DNA from: an uncultured Blautia sp.
Lineage (GTDB): Bacteria; Bacillota; Clostridia; Lachnospirales; Lachnospiraceae
Reading direction: 5' to 3'
Length of the DNA: 64,000 nucleotides
NCBI GenBank assembly: GCA_900547685.1
Contig: URHS01000001.1
Coordinates: 1 to 64,000, forward strand
In this document: piece after piece, positions 44,520 through 53,670 of the stretch
Position numbering within the stretch: position 1 is the first letter of the stretch
Layout: every line of letters starts with the position of its first letter
Translations under genes and position numbers: made by a program
The notes under the pieces: model-generated
Databases searched by the model: none
Seen by the model: the letters and a program-made list of their open reading frames with translations, nothing else
What the model was told of the DNA's origin: nothing

Positions 44520-45308
44520 TTATAAAATGATATTACGTGGACATGTCTCTTTGCATTTTCCGCAATTTGTACATTTTTCATAATCAATATGTGCTACATT
44601 GTCTACTACTGTAATTGCTTCACTTGGACACTCTTTAACACATTTACGACAGCCAATACAACCGATTTCACAGGCATTCATCACTGCCTTTCCTTTTTCC
44701 TTGGAACTGCATGCCACAGCCTGCTTCTGCTGATATGGAATTAGCTCAATTAAATGTTTCGGACATTCTGCCACACATTTTCCGCATGCTTTACATTTTT
44801 CTTTATCTACCACAGCAATTCCGTTGATAATATGTATTGCATCAAAACTACACACTTTCACACAGGAGCCATAGCCAAGGCATCCATAAGAACATGCTTT
44901 TTCTCCGCCGTTTTGCATAAGCGCAGCCATTTTACAGTCTTTTACGCCTGTATAATCATAGCTTTTTCCGGCCTTTTCACAATCACCGGCACACTTTACA
45001 AACGCTGTCATAGGAATGTTTTCTCCTGCCTCCTGTCCCATAATCGCCGCGATTTTTGCAGCTGCTGCAGCACCGCCCACCGGACAGGCATTTACAGGCG
45101 CTTCTCCTTTCGCAATAGCCGTTGCCAAGCCGTCACATCCCGGAAAACCACAACCTCCACAATTATTGCCAGGTAAAGCTTCTCTTACCTGTACTTCTCT
45201 TTCGTCTACTTCTACTGCAAATTTCTTTCCGGCAACTCCCAAAAAAATTCCGATAAAAAGTCCTACACCGCCTACCAGAGCTGCCGCAATGATAATTCCT
45301 GTTATCAT
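44520..45308 (-). CDS. rnfB: Rnf complex subunit RnfB, iron-sulfur protein
   Basis: 262 residues. One N-terminal membrane helix (IIIAAALVGGVGLFIGIFLG), the CxxCGFPGC motif in NNCGGCGFPGCDGLA, a Cys-rich middle, then two ferredoxin-like pairs: CKACGKCVAECP, CIGCRKCVKECP and CTNCGKCKETCP. It takes electrons from ferredoxin. The final gene of rnfCDGEAB, followed by a strong terminator. The number of cluster motifs is typical of clostridial RnfB. Confidence 0.97.
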   Translation of the reverse strand: MITGIIIAAALVGGVGLFIGIFLGVAGKKFAVEVDEREVQVREALPGNNCGGCGFPGCDGLATAIAKGEAPVNACPVGGAAAAAKIAAIMGQEAGENIPMTAFVKCAGDCEKAGKSYDYTGVKDCKMAALMQNGGEKACSYGCLGYGSCVKVCSFDAIHIINGIAVVDKEKCKACGKCVAECPKHLIELIPYQQKQAVACSSKEKGKAVMNACEIGCIGCRKCVKECPSEAITVVDNVAHIDYEKCTNCGKCKETCPRNIIL

Positions 45309-45320
45309 AGTTCACACCTC

Positions 45321-45896
45321 CTAAATAATTCCTGAAAAGCCAAAGAAAGCAATGGCCATCAATCCGGCTGTCAAAAGCACAATTGGAAATCCTTGAAAAT
45401 ATTTAGGAACGTCATTATATTCCATTTTTTCACGAAGACCTGCCATCAAAACAATAGAAATTGTAAAGCCTACTGCTGTGGCAAATCCGTTTACTGTTCC
45501 CTGCAGAACATTATAAGATTTCTGCACATTGATTACTGCCACACCTAAAACTGCACAGTTTGTAGTAATCAAAGGAAGATATACACCAAGGCTCTGATAC
45601 AATGCCGGCATTGCCTTTTTCAAAAACATTTCTACAAACTGAACTAATGCTGCAATAACTAAAATAAAAACAATTGTCTGCATATATCCCATGTTCAAAG
45701 GGCTTAAAATAAACTGATAAATCAAGCTGGTAACCAGTGAAGACAGGGTAATAACAAAGATTACCGCTCCTCCCATCCCCGCTGCTGTTTCTATTTTTTT
45801 AGAAACTCCAAAGAAGGGGCAAAGACCGAGGAACTGGCTTAAAACAACATTATTTACCACTGCTGCTCCGACAGCTATAATCAATAATTCTTTCAT
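45321..45896 (-). CDS. rnfA: Rnf complex membrane subunit RnfA
   Basis: 191 residues, about six membrane segments. NNVVLSQFLGLCPFFGVSKK and TTNCAVLGVAVINVQKSYN are RnfA signatures, with the Cys residues that hold the intramembrane iron-sulfur centre together with RnfE. It is a membrane pore-forming component of the ferredoxin:NAD oxidoreductase. Confidence 0.96.
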   Translation of the reverse strand: MKELLIIAVGAAVVNNVVLSQFLGLCPFFGVSKKIETAAGMGGAVIFVITLSSLVTSLIYQFILSPLNMGYMQTIVFILVIAALVQFVEMFLKKAMPALYQSLGVYLPLITTNCAVLGVAVINVQKSYNVLQGTVNGFATAVGFTISIVLMAGLREKMEYNDVPKYFQGFPIVLLTAGLMAIAFFGFSGII

Positions 45897-45911
45897 TCCT
45901 TTTCCCTCCCC

Positions 45912-46613
45912 TTATTTTTTCACTGTATTGTCATAAAATTTTCCGCTGCAAGATTCATTACTGCAAGAAGCACAACCGCCTTCCATACAATGAACAGGTT
46001 TTTGTTCTTCTTTTGGTTTCTTTTCCTGTACTTTCGCACGAAGTGCTGCTAAAAATGCAAGAACAAAGAAAGCACCCGGTGCCAAAATAAAAATTGTAGC
46101 CGGTTCATAAGCTTTAGGCATAATCTGGAAACCAAACAAAGTTCCTGCTCCAATCAGTTCACGGAAGCCTGCGAGAATAGTAATGGAAAGGGTAAAACCA
46201 AGACCCATTCCAATTCCGTCAAAAATAGAAGCAACCGGACCATTTTTAGATGCATAAGATTCTGCTCTTCCTAAAATAATACAGTTTACTACAATAAGTG
46301 GAATATAAATTCCCAGCGCATCATACAAAACCGGAATAAATCCCTGAAGCAAAAGCTGAACAATGGTTACAAAGGAGGCTACCACCACAATATATGCCGG
46401 CATACGTACTTTGTCCGGAATAATATTCCTCAGAAGAGAAATAAATAAGTTAGACATCGCCAGAACCACAGTTGTAGTAAGTCCCATTCCAATTCCGTTT
46501 ATGGCCGCTGTGGTAACTGCTAAAGTCGGACACATACCAAGTACCAGAACAAAAGTCGGGTTTTCTTTGATGATACCATTATAAAGACGTTCAACAGGTG
46601 AATTCTTCTTCAT
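45912..46613 (-). CDS. rnfE: Rnf complex membrane subunit RnfE with Cys-rich tail
   Basis: 233 residues, about six membrane segments. PTFVLVLGMCPTLAVTTAAI and VVNCIILGRAESYASKNG are RnfE signatures. The C-terminal 25 residues add VHCMEGGCASCSNESC, four Cys in a CxxxxCxxCxxxxC pattern, which the core subunit does not need. The tail could bind a metal or iron-sulfur centre near the cytoplasmic side. It is 16 bp upstream of rnfA. Confidence 0.95.
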   Translation of the reverse strand: MKKNSPVERLYNGIIKENPTFVLVLGMCPTLAVTTAAINGIGMGLTTTVVLAMSNLFISLLRNIIPDKVRMPAYIVVVASFVTIVQLLLQGFIPVLYDALGIYIPLIVVNCIILGRAESYASKNGPVASIFDGIGMGLGFTLSITILAGFRELIGAGTLFGFQIMPKAYEPATIFILAPGAFFVLAFLAALRAKVQEKKPKEEQKPVHCMEGGCASCSNESCSGKFYDNTVKK

Positions 46614-46614
46614 A

Positions 46615-47226
46615 TCATTCTCCCTCCTTTACATAGTTAAATGCGCAAATTCCGGCATTTACACCACCGGTTACTGCTTTTGAAGTAATGGTAGCACCAC
46701 TGATTGCATTAATCTCGTTCTCAGCAGATGCTCCTGCTTTTGTAACTTCAAAAGTGTCTGCACTTTTATCAGAAAACTGATTTTTAAATTCATCTTTCGT
46801 GGCATTCATACCAAGTCCGGCAGTTTCACTAATACTTAAAATAGAAATACCATTTAAAGTTCCGTCAAGCTGAATACCCATGGAAAAAGTAATGTCACCA
46901 CCATACCCTTCTGAGGTTGTCACATTAACAGCATATCCTAAAGTTTCTCCTGAAGCATCCTTTGCTTCCATGATTTCATTGATTTTCTGAGCTTCAAAGC
47001 CCTGTTCTTTTAAAGCGGATGCCAAATCTGCATCTTCTGCCTCCACGCACACTTCAAATGAGTCTGCATCTTCAAATACTGCTTTATACGCTTCCTGTTT
47101 TGCTTTTTCCTGCTGATTGGCAATAGGCTTTTTTGTAACCTCATATACAAGTCCTAAAAGTCCTCCTGCAATCAGAGTAATTACAGTAAGAATCATGGCA
47201 TCTTTTAATATTGTATTCTTTTTCAT
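46615..47226 (-). CDS. rnfG: Rnf complex subunit RnfG, FMN-binding
   Basis: 203 residues. One N-terminal membrane helix, then a domain ending in ISGATITSKAVTGGVNAG, in which the Thr of the SGAT motif carries covalent FMN. It passes electrons outside the membrane. It overlaps rnfD by 4 bp (ATGA) and lies 1 bp from rnfE. Confidence 0.96.
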   Translation of the reverse strand: MKKNTILKDAMILTVITLIAGGLLGLVYEVTKKPIANQQEKAKQEAYKAVFEDADSFEVCVEAEDADLASALKEQGFEAQKINEIMEAKDASGETLGYAVNVTTSEGYGGDITFSMGIQLDGTLNGISILSISETAGLGMNATKDEFKNQFSDKSADTFEVTKAGASAENEINAISGATITSKAVTGGVNAGICAFNYVKEGE

Positions 47227-48182
47227 GCTTTTTTACCTCCTTTTCCGAAGGCACGGGGCATTGTATAACGCTCGATCAAAGGTATTAACAAGTTACAGAA
47301 TATAATTGCATAAGATACACCTTCTGCAGAACCACCGAAAATACGGAACAGCCCTGTGAAGATACCCAGGCATACGCCATATACAAGCTGCCCTGCCTTG
47401 GTAATCGGCGTAGTAACATAATCTGTTGCCATAAACCATGCGCCCAGCATTAAACCACCGCCAAATAAATGGCATAATAAATATTCTACATCAAATCCAT
47501 GACCACCGAACAGCAGAACAAATACTGCAAAAGTACCGATATAAGTCAACGGAATCCGAAAATCAATAATTCTGTTTATCAAGAGAATTGCCGCTCCGAT
47601 GAGAATTGCCAATGCAGAAGTCTCACCAATAGTTCCCTGTACATTTCCAAAAAATAAATCTACCCAATTTACACTTTCTCCTGCCTTCAAAGCTGCTAAA
47701 GGAGTTGCTCCTGATACTGTATCAACAATATTTCCCCAACCACCTTTCGGAACTGTGAAATCTGTCATTCTTCCTGTAAAGGAAATTAAAAGAAAGCATC
47801 TCGCTGCCAGTGCCGGGTTCATAATGTTCTGTCCCAGTCCTCCAAAAAGCTGTTTTACGACTAAAATAGCAAAAACTCCGCCGATGACAGCAATCCACCA
47901 AGGTGCCTTTGGCGGCAAATTTAACGCAAGCAAAAGGCCTGTAACAGCCGCACTGCCATCCTGAATTGTTACTTTCTTATGTACAATTTTTTCATATCCT
48001 GCCTCTGTAGCCATACATACTGCGATGGAAACTAAAATTAACAGAAGCGCATTTAAGCCAAAATTATAAATTCCAAATAATGCTGCAGGCATAAGCGCTA
48101 AAAATACGGTACGCATAATGCTGCCGGTACTCACCTTCGACCTTACATGAGGGGAAGATGAAACATGTAATAATTCACTCAT
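47223..48182 (-). CDS. rnfD: Rnf complex membrane subunit RnfD
   Basis: 319 residues with about nine membrane segments. The flavin-attachment Thr is in IVDTVSGATPLAALK. MNPALAARCFLLISF and LGAWFMATDYVTTPI are conserved segments. It belongs to the ion-translocating core of the complex. Confidence 0.96.
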   Translation of the reverse strand: MSELLHVSSSPHVRSKVSTGSIMRTVFLALMPAALFGIYNFGLNALLLILVSIAVCMATEAGYEKIVHKKVTIQDGSAAVTGLLLALNLPPKAPWWIAVIGGVFAILVVKQLFGGLGQNIMNPALAARCFLLISFTGRMTDFTVPKGGWGNIVDTVSGATPLAALKAGESVNWVDLFFGNVQGTIGETSALAILIGAAILLINRIIDFRIPLTYIGTFAVFVLLFGGHGFDVEYLLCHLFGGGLMLGAWFMATDYVTTPITKAGQLVYGVCLGIFTGLFRIFGGSAEGVSYAIIFCNLLIPLIERYTMPRAFGKGGKKA

Positions 48183-48194
48183 GATTTTCTCCTC

Positions 48195-49517
48195 CTACTT
48201 TGGTTTCCTGCGATTTGCCAGAACCATTTTTCTCATGGAACGCATGGATTGCGTCAATGGTCTTTTAGCTGGACAGGCAAAACTACAACATCCACATTCT
48301 ACACATTCCATACCATTATATTTTACAAACAAATCCTCTCTGCCATTTTCAGAATAAGTAGCCAATCTGGATGGAACCAGCCTTGCCGGACAGGCAGATA
48401 CGCATCTTCCGCAGTTAATACAAGCCGTAGGTTCATTTTCTGAAACCTCGTCTCTCGACATACAAAGCATTGCAGAAGACGTCTTTACAACAGGAACATG
48501 ATAATCAAACATAGCAAATCCCATCATAGGACCACCGGAAATGATTTTTTTTGCAGGAAGCTTCAGTCCTCCTGCTGCTTCTAAAAGTTCTGCAAAAGAA
48601 GTTCCCAGACGTACTTTAAAGTTACCCGGCTCTGCTACCGCATCTCCCGTGACTGTAACAATACGATCCATAACCGGTTCACCTTTTATTACCGCACGAT
48701 AGACAGCACATACTGTATCAATATTATCTACTACACATCCTGCATCTGCCGGAAGCATAGAAGAATTGATTTCTCTGCCGCTTACTGCCGCAATCAAACA
48801 GCGCTCAGCCCCCTGTGGATATTTCGTCTTTAAAGGAGTAACTTCTATTCTTGGTTCATCCTTTACCAATTCTGTAAGTTTTTCAATACAATCCGGCTTA
48901 TTATCTTCAATACAGATATAACCTTTTGCATGATCAAAAAGCTTCAAAATGCACTTTAATCCATTGATAATCCAGTCAGGCTGCTCTAACATGCGGCGAT
49001 AGTCAGAAGTCAGGTAAGGCTCACATTCTGCTCCGTTAACCAGAACATATTCGATTTTATCCGGCTCTTTCGGCGAAAGTTTTACATGAGTAGGAAAGCC
49101 TGCTCCTCCCATACCAACAACTCCTGCCTCTTTAATTCTGCCGATAATCTCTTCTTTTGTAAGTTCTTTTAAAGATTGTACCGATGCAAATTCTACAGTT
49201 TCATATTTTTCATCGTTTTCTATAACGATTGCATCCACCATAGCGCCTACATTATTCCTTACTTTCTTTAATTCTTTTACCACTCCTGATACAGAAGAAT
49301 GAATAGGTGCAGAAACAAAGCCTCCCATCTCTGCGATTTTCTGTCCCGCCAGAACATAATCACCCTTTTTCACAACAGGCTGTGCCGGAGCACCAATGTG
49401 CTGTGACAACGGATAAACCATTTCTTTTCCGGGAAAATATTCCCGTACAGGCTTTTCTTTTGACAGTTCTTTTCCATCATAAGGATGTACACCACCCCTA
49501 AAGGTTAAAAACGCCAT
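48195..49517 (-). CDS. rnfC: Rnf complex subunit RnfC, NADH-binding iron-sulfur protein
   Basis: 440 residues. The NADH/FMN-binding region has GVVGMGGAGFPTHVKLSP and GAECEPYLTSDYR. The two iron-sulfur motifs are CINCGRCVSACP and CVECGCCSFACP. HPYDGKELSKEKPVREYFPG is the N-terminal barrel. It passes electrons to NAD. It is first gene of the operon, with a GGAGGGA ribosome-binding site. Only 41 bp lie upstream before the neighbouring gene. Confidence 0.97.
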   Translation of the reverse strand: MAFLTFRGGVHPYDGKELSKEKPVREYFPGKEMVYPLSQHIGAPAQPVVKKGDYVLAGQKIAEMGGFVSAPIHSSVSGVVKELKKVRNNVGAMVDAIVIENDEKYETVEFASVQSLKELTKEEIIGRIKEAGVVGMGGAGFPTHVKLSPKEPDKIEYVLVNGAECEPYLTSDYRRMLEQPDWIINGLKCILKLFDHAKGYICIEDNKPDCIEKLTELVKDEPRIEVTPLKTKYPQGAERCLIAAVSGREINSSMLPADAGCVVDNIDTVCAVYRAVIKGEPVMDRIVTVTGDAVAEPGNFKVRLGTSFAELLEAAGGLKLPAKKIISGGPMMGFAMFDYHVPVVKTSSAMLCMSRDEVSENEPTACINCGRCVSACPARLVPSRLATYSENGREDLFVKYNGMECVECGCCSFACPAKRPLTQSMRSMRKMVLANRRKPK

Positions 49518-49547
49518 ATTTCGTCCCTCCTTTATTTATCCTAATCA

Positions 49548-49560
49548 GTTAAAACCAATT
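49548..49560 (-). repeat. 13-bp sequence shared with the 12S operon leader
   Basis: The plus-strand sequence GTTAAAACCAATT recurs at 62395-62407, in the same orientation relative to the downstream operon. It overlaps the stop of the upstream gene. Confidence 0.45.
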
Positions 49561-50473
49561 AGTCTTTCTGATGCTTCTTTCTATATTTCTTAAACTGATT
49601 TTTCAGTTCAGGATATGCATAAACCATACGCTTTTTTACAATATTCTGTTTCTTGCGAATATCTGTATATTTTTTTACAAATTCATCTAATTTCTGTTCC
49701 ATTTCCGCCTTCTTTGTAAGATAACTGTCATCATCCAAAAGACGTTTTTCTTCAAATAAGGTCTCAAAACGCCCCATAAATTCCTGTCTTCTTGCGGATA
49801 ACCGTTCCACAACTTCCTGTGTACGTATATGCGCTCTGACTGTTTCCAATCGTTCTTGAATTTCTTCTTTTGTCTCATATAATTTGCTGCTGTGAAGATA
49901 TTGAGCGATATCTTCCATCATATCTTCTACCTTTGCAAAGTTCTTTGTAAGTCCAAAGGCTGCCCAAGCTGAAGTAATAAAATCTAACACATACAAAACC
50001 GAGATTACAATCAGAACAATTTCTCCTATTTTCTGAGGATATAAATCTGTAAACCAAGAGACAGCAGGCTGAAATACTTTAAACAATAATACAGTAAATA
50101 CTCCCCATCCCAAAGAAGTCCCTAAACTGATATATCCCTGAAGATTATATTTTCTATGGCTGTAGTCCCACCAACGGGTATGAAAAATTCTTTCCATAAG
50201 CCATCCTGTAATATATTCCAATATAGTAGCAACTATTACACCGTCTATATATAAAACAGCCAGATTATCTCCGAAAGGTTTTAAAGCCAAATAAATGCTT
50301 ACAGCTCCCATACCATAAATAGTGCATAGCGGCCCATTAATAAAACCTCTGTTTACAAACTTCCGTTTTCTTACAGATACATAAGCAGTTTCCCACAGCC
50401 ATCCTAAAAAGCTATATACAAAAAACCAGCTTATGATATAATATAAAGATACACCTGCAATTTCTATGTTCAT
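49559..50473 (-). CDS. Putative ABC-transporter type IV (PF06541) membrane protein
   Basis: 304 residues. About six membrane segments in the first 190 residues, with YSFLGWLWETAYVSVRKRKF and HTRWWDYSHRKYNLQGYISL being family signatures. The last 100 residues are a long coiled-coil segment rich in Glu, Lys and Arg. Function unknown despite the name. It directly precedes rnfC by 41 bp and may be co-transcribed with it. Confidence 0.85.
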   Translation of the reverse strand: MNIEIAGVSLYYIISWFFVYSFLGWLWETAYVSVRKRKFVNRGFINGPLCTIYGMGAVSIYLALKPFGDNLAVLYIDGVIVATILEYITGWLMERIFHTRWWDYSHRKYNLQGYISLGTSLGWGVFTVLLFKVFQPAVSWFTDLYPQKIGEIVLIVISVLYVLDFITSAWAAFGLTKNFAKVEDMMEDIAQYLHSSKLYETKEEIQERLETVRAHIRTQEVVERLSARRQEFMGRFETLFEEKRLLDDDSYLTKKAEMEQKLDEFVKKYTDIRKKQNIVKKRMVYAYPELKNQFKKYRKKHQKD

Positions 50474-50581
50474 GTTTTTTCTCCTCTGTTATATAATATA
50501 ACACTTTTTTGCAGAAATCACTAGAAAAATTTAGTAATTTTTCGTATTATTTTAAAAACAATTTGAAAGGATTTTGTTAAA

Positions 50582-51706
50582 ATGATAACAAATGTGCAAA
50601 TTCTTTATCAATTTTCAACAGTTTTACCATACACTTTTTCCGTTTTAAATTATAATCCAAAAGATGTTCTGTTCTTTGATATTGAAACTACAGGATTAAG
50701 TCCCAAAACAAGCCAAGTATTTTTAATCGGATTTATTTCTTTTCAACCGGATACAAAAGAATGGCAGCTCACCCAGTTTCTTTCAGAACATAACTGTGAA
50801 GCAGAAGAAAAGCAGCTTTTAAAAACTTTCTCTACCTTTGTAGAGAATAAATCTCAGCTCATTCACTTCAACGGAAACTCCTTCGATATTCCTTATCTGA
50901 TTTCCCGCTTTGAAAAATATCAGCTTCCCAATCCTTTTTCCAATAAAGACTCTCTTGATTTATATCGAGAATTTTTACGTATGCCTGCTTTTTTCAAGCA
51001 AATGTCTAATCATACCCAAAAATCTTTTGAAGAATTGACTTGCTATCCCAGAAAAGATCTTTTATCAGGAAAAGAAATGATAAAATTTTATCACAACTAT
51101 GTTCAAACACCTTCCAAAGAAAAAGAACTGCTTCTCTTACAACATAACTATGATGACCTTGTGGGCATGCTTTCTATTTTTCCTCTTTTTAATTTAAAAC
51201 AGCTTCCCAAAGGTCAATGGGAACTTACCGAAGTAGAAGAATTAAAAAAACAGGAGACCGACCAATCTGTTACCAAAGAACTGTTGTTTACTCTTATGCT
51301 TCCTGTTCCTATTCCGGCTCAACTTTCTGCCGCTTTTTCTTTTGGATATATAACAGCTTCAAAATATATCGTAAAGGTAAAACTCCCTTTATATGAGGGA
51401 ACTCTAAAATTTTATTATCCTGACTATAAAAATTATTACTATTTACCTTTCGAAGATGAAGCCGTTCATAAAAGCGTTGCTATTTATACTGATGCACAAC
51501 ACAGACAAAAGGCATCTGCTTCCACTTGCTATAAAAAATATAATGGTATTTTCGTTCACGCTCCTGCTTCCTGCTCTTTGCCTCTTTTAAAAGAAGATAT
51601 TCATGCCAAAGAGTACTATACTTTTTGGCCCTTTCAAAATTCATCTCCACTCATACAAAAATGTTATATTCAAGAAATATTAAAAACAGCCATTACGATA
51701 AAGTAA
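50582..51706 (+). CDS. DEDDh exonuclease domain protein, YprB-like
   Basis: 374 residues. The N-terminal part has DVLFFDIETTGLSPKTSQVF, then NGNSFDIPYLISRFEKYQLP and HNYDDLVGMLSIF, the exonuclease acidic motifs. The C-terminal half is hydrophobic and mixed, resembling YprB. Likely a DNA or RNA exonuclease. It is divergent from the PF06541 gene and ends in a shared bidirectional terminator. Confidence 0.86.
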   Translation: MITNVQILYQFSTVLPYTFSVLNYNPKDVLFFDIETTGLSPKTSQVFLIGFISFQPDTKEWQLTQFLSEHNCEAEEKQLLKTFSTFVENKSQLIHFNGNSFDIPYLISRFEKYQLPNPFSNKDSLDLYREFLRMPAFFKQMSNHTQKSFEELTCYPRKDLLSGKEMIKFYHNYVQTPSKEKELLLLQHNYDDLVGMLSIFPLFNLKQLPKGQWELTEVEELKKQETDQSVTKELLFTLMLPVPIPAQLSAAFSFGYITASKYIVKVKLPLYEGTLKFYYPDYKNYYYLPFEDEAVHKSVAIYTDAQHRQKASASTCYKKYNGIFVHAPASCSLPLLKEDIHAKEYYTFWPFQNSSPLIQKCYIQEILKTAITIK

Positions 51707-51715
51707 TGGCTGTTT
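51684..51715. terminator. Bidirectional terminator between yprB-like gene and rpsA
   Basis: AAACAGCCATTAC (51684-51696) and GTAATGGCTGTTT (51703-51715) form a perfect 13-bp stem with a 6-nt loop. Both strands continue with T-rich sequence. It overlaps the yprB-like stop. Confidence 0.85.
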
Positions 51716-51736
51716 CACTTCAACTTTATTCTATAA

Positions 51737-52822
51737 TTATTCTTCTGTTGTTTCTTCTGCTTCTTCCTGAGCTGGTTCAAGCACTTTCATGCTCAAACTG
51801 ATTTTCTTTTCTTCTTCATTGAAATCTACTACTTTTGCAGTAATCACCTGACCTACTTTTAATACATCAGATGGTTTTTCAACGTGTGCTCTGGAAATCT
51901 GTGAAACATGAAGTAATGCATCTACACCTGGTTCTAATTCAATAAATGCACCAAAATCTGTCATACGAGCGATTTTTCCTTCTACAACATTGCCAACCGC
52001 ATATTTTTCAGATGCATTTAACCATGGATTCTGGTCTTCAAATTTCAGACTTAATGCAATTTTATCACCATTGATTTCTTTAATCAGAACAGTAATTTTT
52101 TCTCCTGCTTTAAATACTTTCTTTGGATTTTCCACTCTGCCCCAAGACATTTCAGAAATATGAAGAAGTCCGTCAGCACCGCCTAAATCAATGAATGCAC
52201 CAAAATCTGTTACATTCTTAATTGTGCCTTCTACAACATCACCTGCGTGAATTCTTTCGAATAATTCTTTCTTCATTTCTTCTTTCTTTGCTACTAAGAG
52301 CTGTTTTCTGTCACCAATTACACGGCGTCTTCTTGGGTTGAATTCTGTAATTACAAATTCAATTTCCTGATCCTGATATTTTGTCAGGTCTTTTTCATAA
52401 GTATCAGAAACAAGACTTGCCGGAATGAATACTCTTGCTTCTTCCACGATAACACTCAAGCCACCATCTAATACCTGATTTACTTTTGCTGTAAGCACTT
52501 CTTTGTTTTCAAATGCTTCTTCTAACCTCTTATTTCCTTTATCAGCTGCCAGTCTTTTATAAGTTAAAAGCACTTGTCCATCACCATCATTTAATTTGAG
52601 AACTTTCGCTTCCATTGTATCGCCTGGGTGTGCAACAGTTCTTAAATCCAGGTTCTGGTCATTTGAGTATTCATTTCTTGTAATGATACCGTCTGCTTTA
52701 TAATCAATGTTCAAAATAATCTGGTCTTCTTTGACATCGATAACTGTACCTTCAACTACCTCTCCATTTCTGATTGTTTTAAATGTTTCGTCCAGCATCT
52801 GTTCAAAACTTAATTCTGACAT
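51737..52822 (-). CDS. rpsA: Ribosomal protein S1-like, four S1 domains
   Basis: 361 residues from the ATG at 52820-52822, with GAGGAGG upstream. Four S1 RNA-binding repeats are visible, for example the GDVVEGTIKNVTDFGAFIDL and GNVVEGKIARMTDFGAFIEL segments; the first two are more diverged. It binds mRNA and the ribosome. The C-terminal tail is Glu-rich. It overlaps ispH by 20 bp and lies in a cmk-ispH-rpsA series. Confidence 0.93.
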   Translation of the reverse strand: MSELSFEQMLDETFKTIRNGEVVEGTVIDVKEDQIILNIDYKADGIITRNEYSNDQNLDLRTVAHPGDTMEAKVLKLNDGDGQVLLTYKRLAADKGNKRLEEAFENKEVLTAKVNQVLDGGLSVIVEEARVFIPASLVSDTYEKDLTKYQDQEIEFVITEFNPRRRRVIGDRKQLLVAKKEEMKKELFERIHAGDVVEGTIKNVTDFGAFIDLGGADGLLHISEMSWGRVENPKKVFKAGEKITVLIKEINGDKIALSLKFEDQNPWLNASEKYAVGNVVEGKIARMTDFGAFIELEPGVDALLHVSQISRAHVEKPSDVLKVGQVITAKVVDFNEEEKKISLSMKVLEPAQEEAEETTEE

Positions 52823-53654
52823 GTTTTGAAACCTCCTCAATTATTTTATTCGGGGTTGACGCCCCAGCTGTAATACCTACACATTGAACGGACGGAAAAC
52901 GTTCAGAATCCAAGTCAGCAAGTGTCTGTATATAGTAAGTGTCCTTACATTCGCTTTTACATATCTCATATAGCTTCTGGGTATTGGAGCTATGTTTGCC
53001 TCCTACGACTATCATGGCGTCTACCTGCTTAGCGATTTGAGCTGCTTCAGACTGTCTGTCCTGAGTAGCATTGCAAATCGTATTTAAAACAAGTTTATCA
53101 TAACCCTTTTTGCCCAAAATTTCAACTATTTCTTGAAAATTATTGTAATTAAATGTCGTCTGAGACACAATACATAGCTTTTCATCGCTTTCTGCCACAA
53201 AGCCCTTTGCGTCCTCTTTTGTTTTTATAATTGTAGCTTTCCCCTGACACCAACCTTTAATTCCTACTACTTCAGGATGATTGGGATCTCCCACAATCAC
53301 AATGTGTTTTCCCTGTGCACTCTCTCTTTCTACAATCCTATGTATTTTTAAAACAAAAGGACAGGTAACGTCCACATAAGAAATATTTCTTTCATCCAAA
53401 AGTGCGTAAATATATTGGGGAACACCGTGGGAACGGATAATCACCGTTCCCTCTGTAAGATTTTTCAATTCTTCCTCTGTTTCCAGAACTTTTACACCTT
53501 TTTTTTCTAAATCTGATACAACTTCTTCGTTATGAATAATCGGGCCATAAGTGTACACAGCTCCTTTGGTTGTTTCTGCAACCTGATAGACTTCTTCTAC
53601 AGCTCTCTTTACTCCAAAACAAAATCCAGCTGTTTTTGCCACCTTTACATCCAT
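52803..53654 (-). CDS. ispH: 4-hydroxy-3-methylbut-2-enyl diphosphate reductase
   Basis: 283 residues from the ATG at 53652-53654, with CAGGAG upstream; the longer frame is unlikely. It makes IPP and DMAPP in the MEP pathway. Iron-sulfur ligands: KTAGFCFGVKRAVEEVYQ, VDVTCPFVLKIHRIV and LNTICNATQDRQSEA. YTYGPIIHNEEVV and SSNTQKLYEIC are also present. In several Clostridia IspH is fused with an S1 protein; here the two are separate but overlapping. Confidence 0.96.
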   Translation of the reverse strand: MDVKVAKTAGFCFGVKRAVEEVYQVAETTKGAVYTYGPIIHNEEVVSDLEKKGVKVLETEEELKNLTEGTVIIRSHGVPQYIYALLDERNISYVDVTCPFVLKIHRIVERESAQGKHIVIVGDPNHPEVVGIKGWCQGKATIIKTKEDAKGFVAESDEKLCIVSQTTFNYNNFQEIVEILGKKGYDKLVLNTICNATQDRQSEAAQIAKQVDAMIVVGGKHSSNTQKLYEICKSECKDTYYIQTLADLDSERFPSVQCVGITAGASTPNKIIEEVSKHVRIKF

Positions 53655-53670
53655 AATTTTCTCCTGTTCT

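Noticed and set aside
44754..45176. Plus-strand frame of 140 codons opposite rnfB
   Set aside because: Cys/Thr-rich shadow of the iron-sulfur protein gene.
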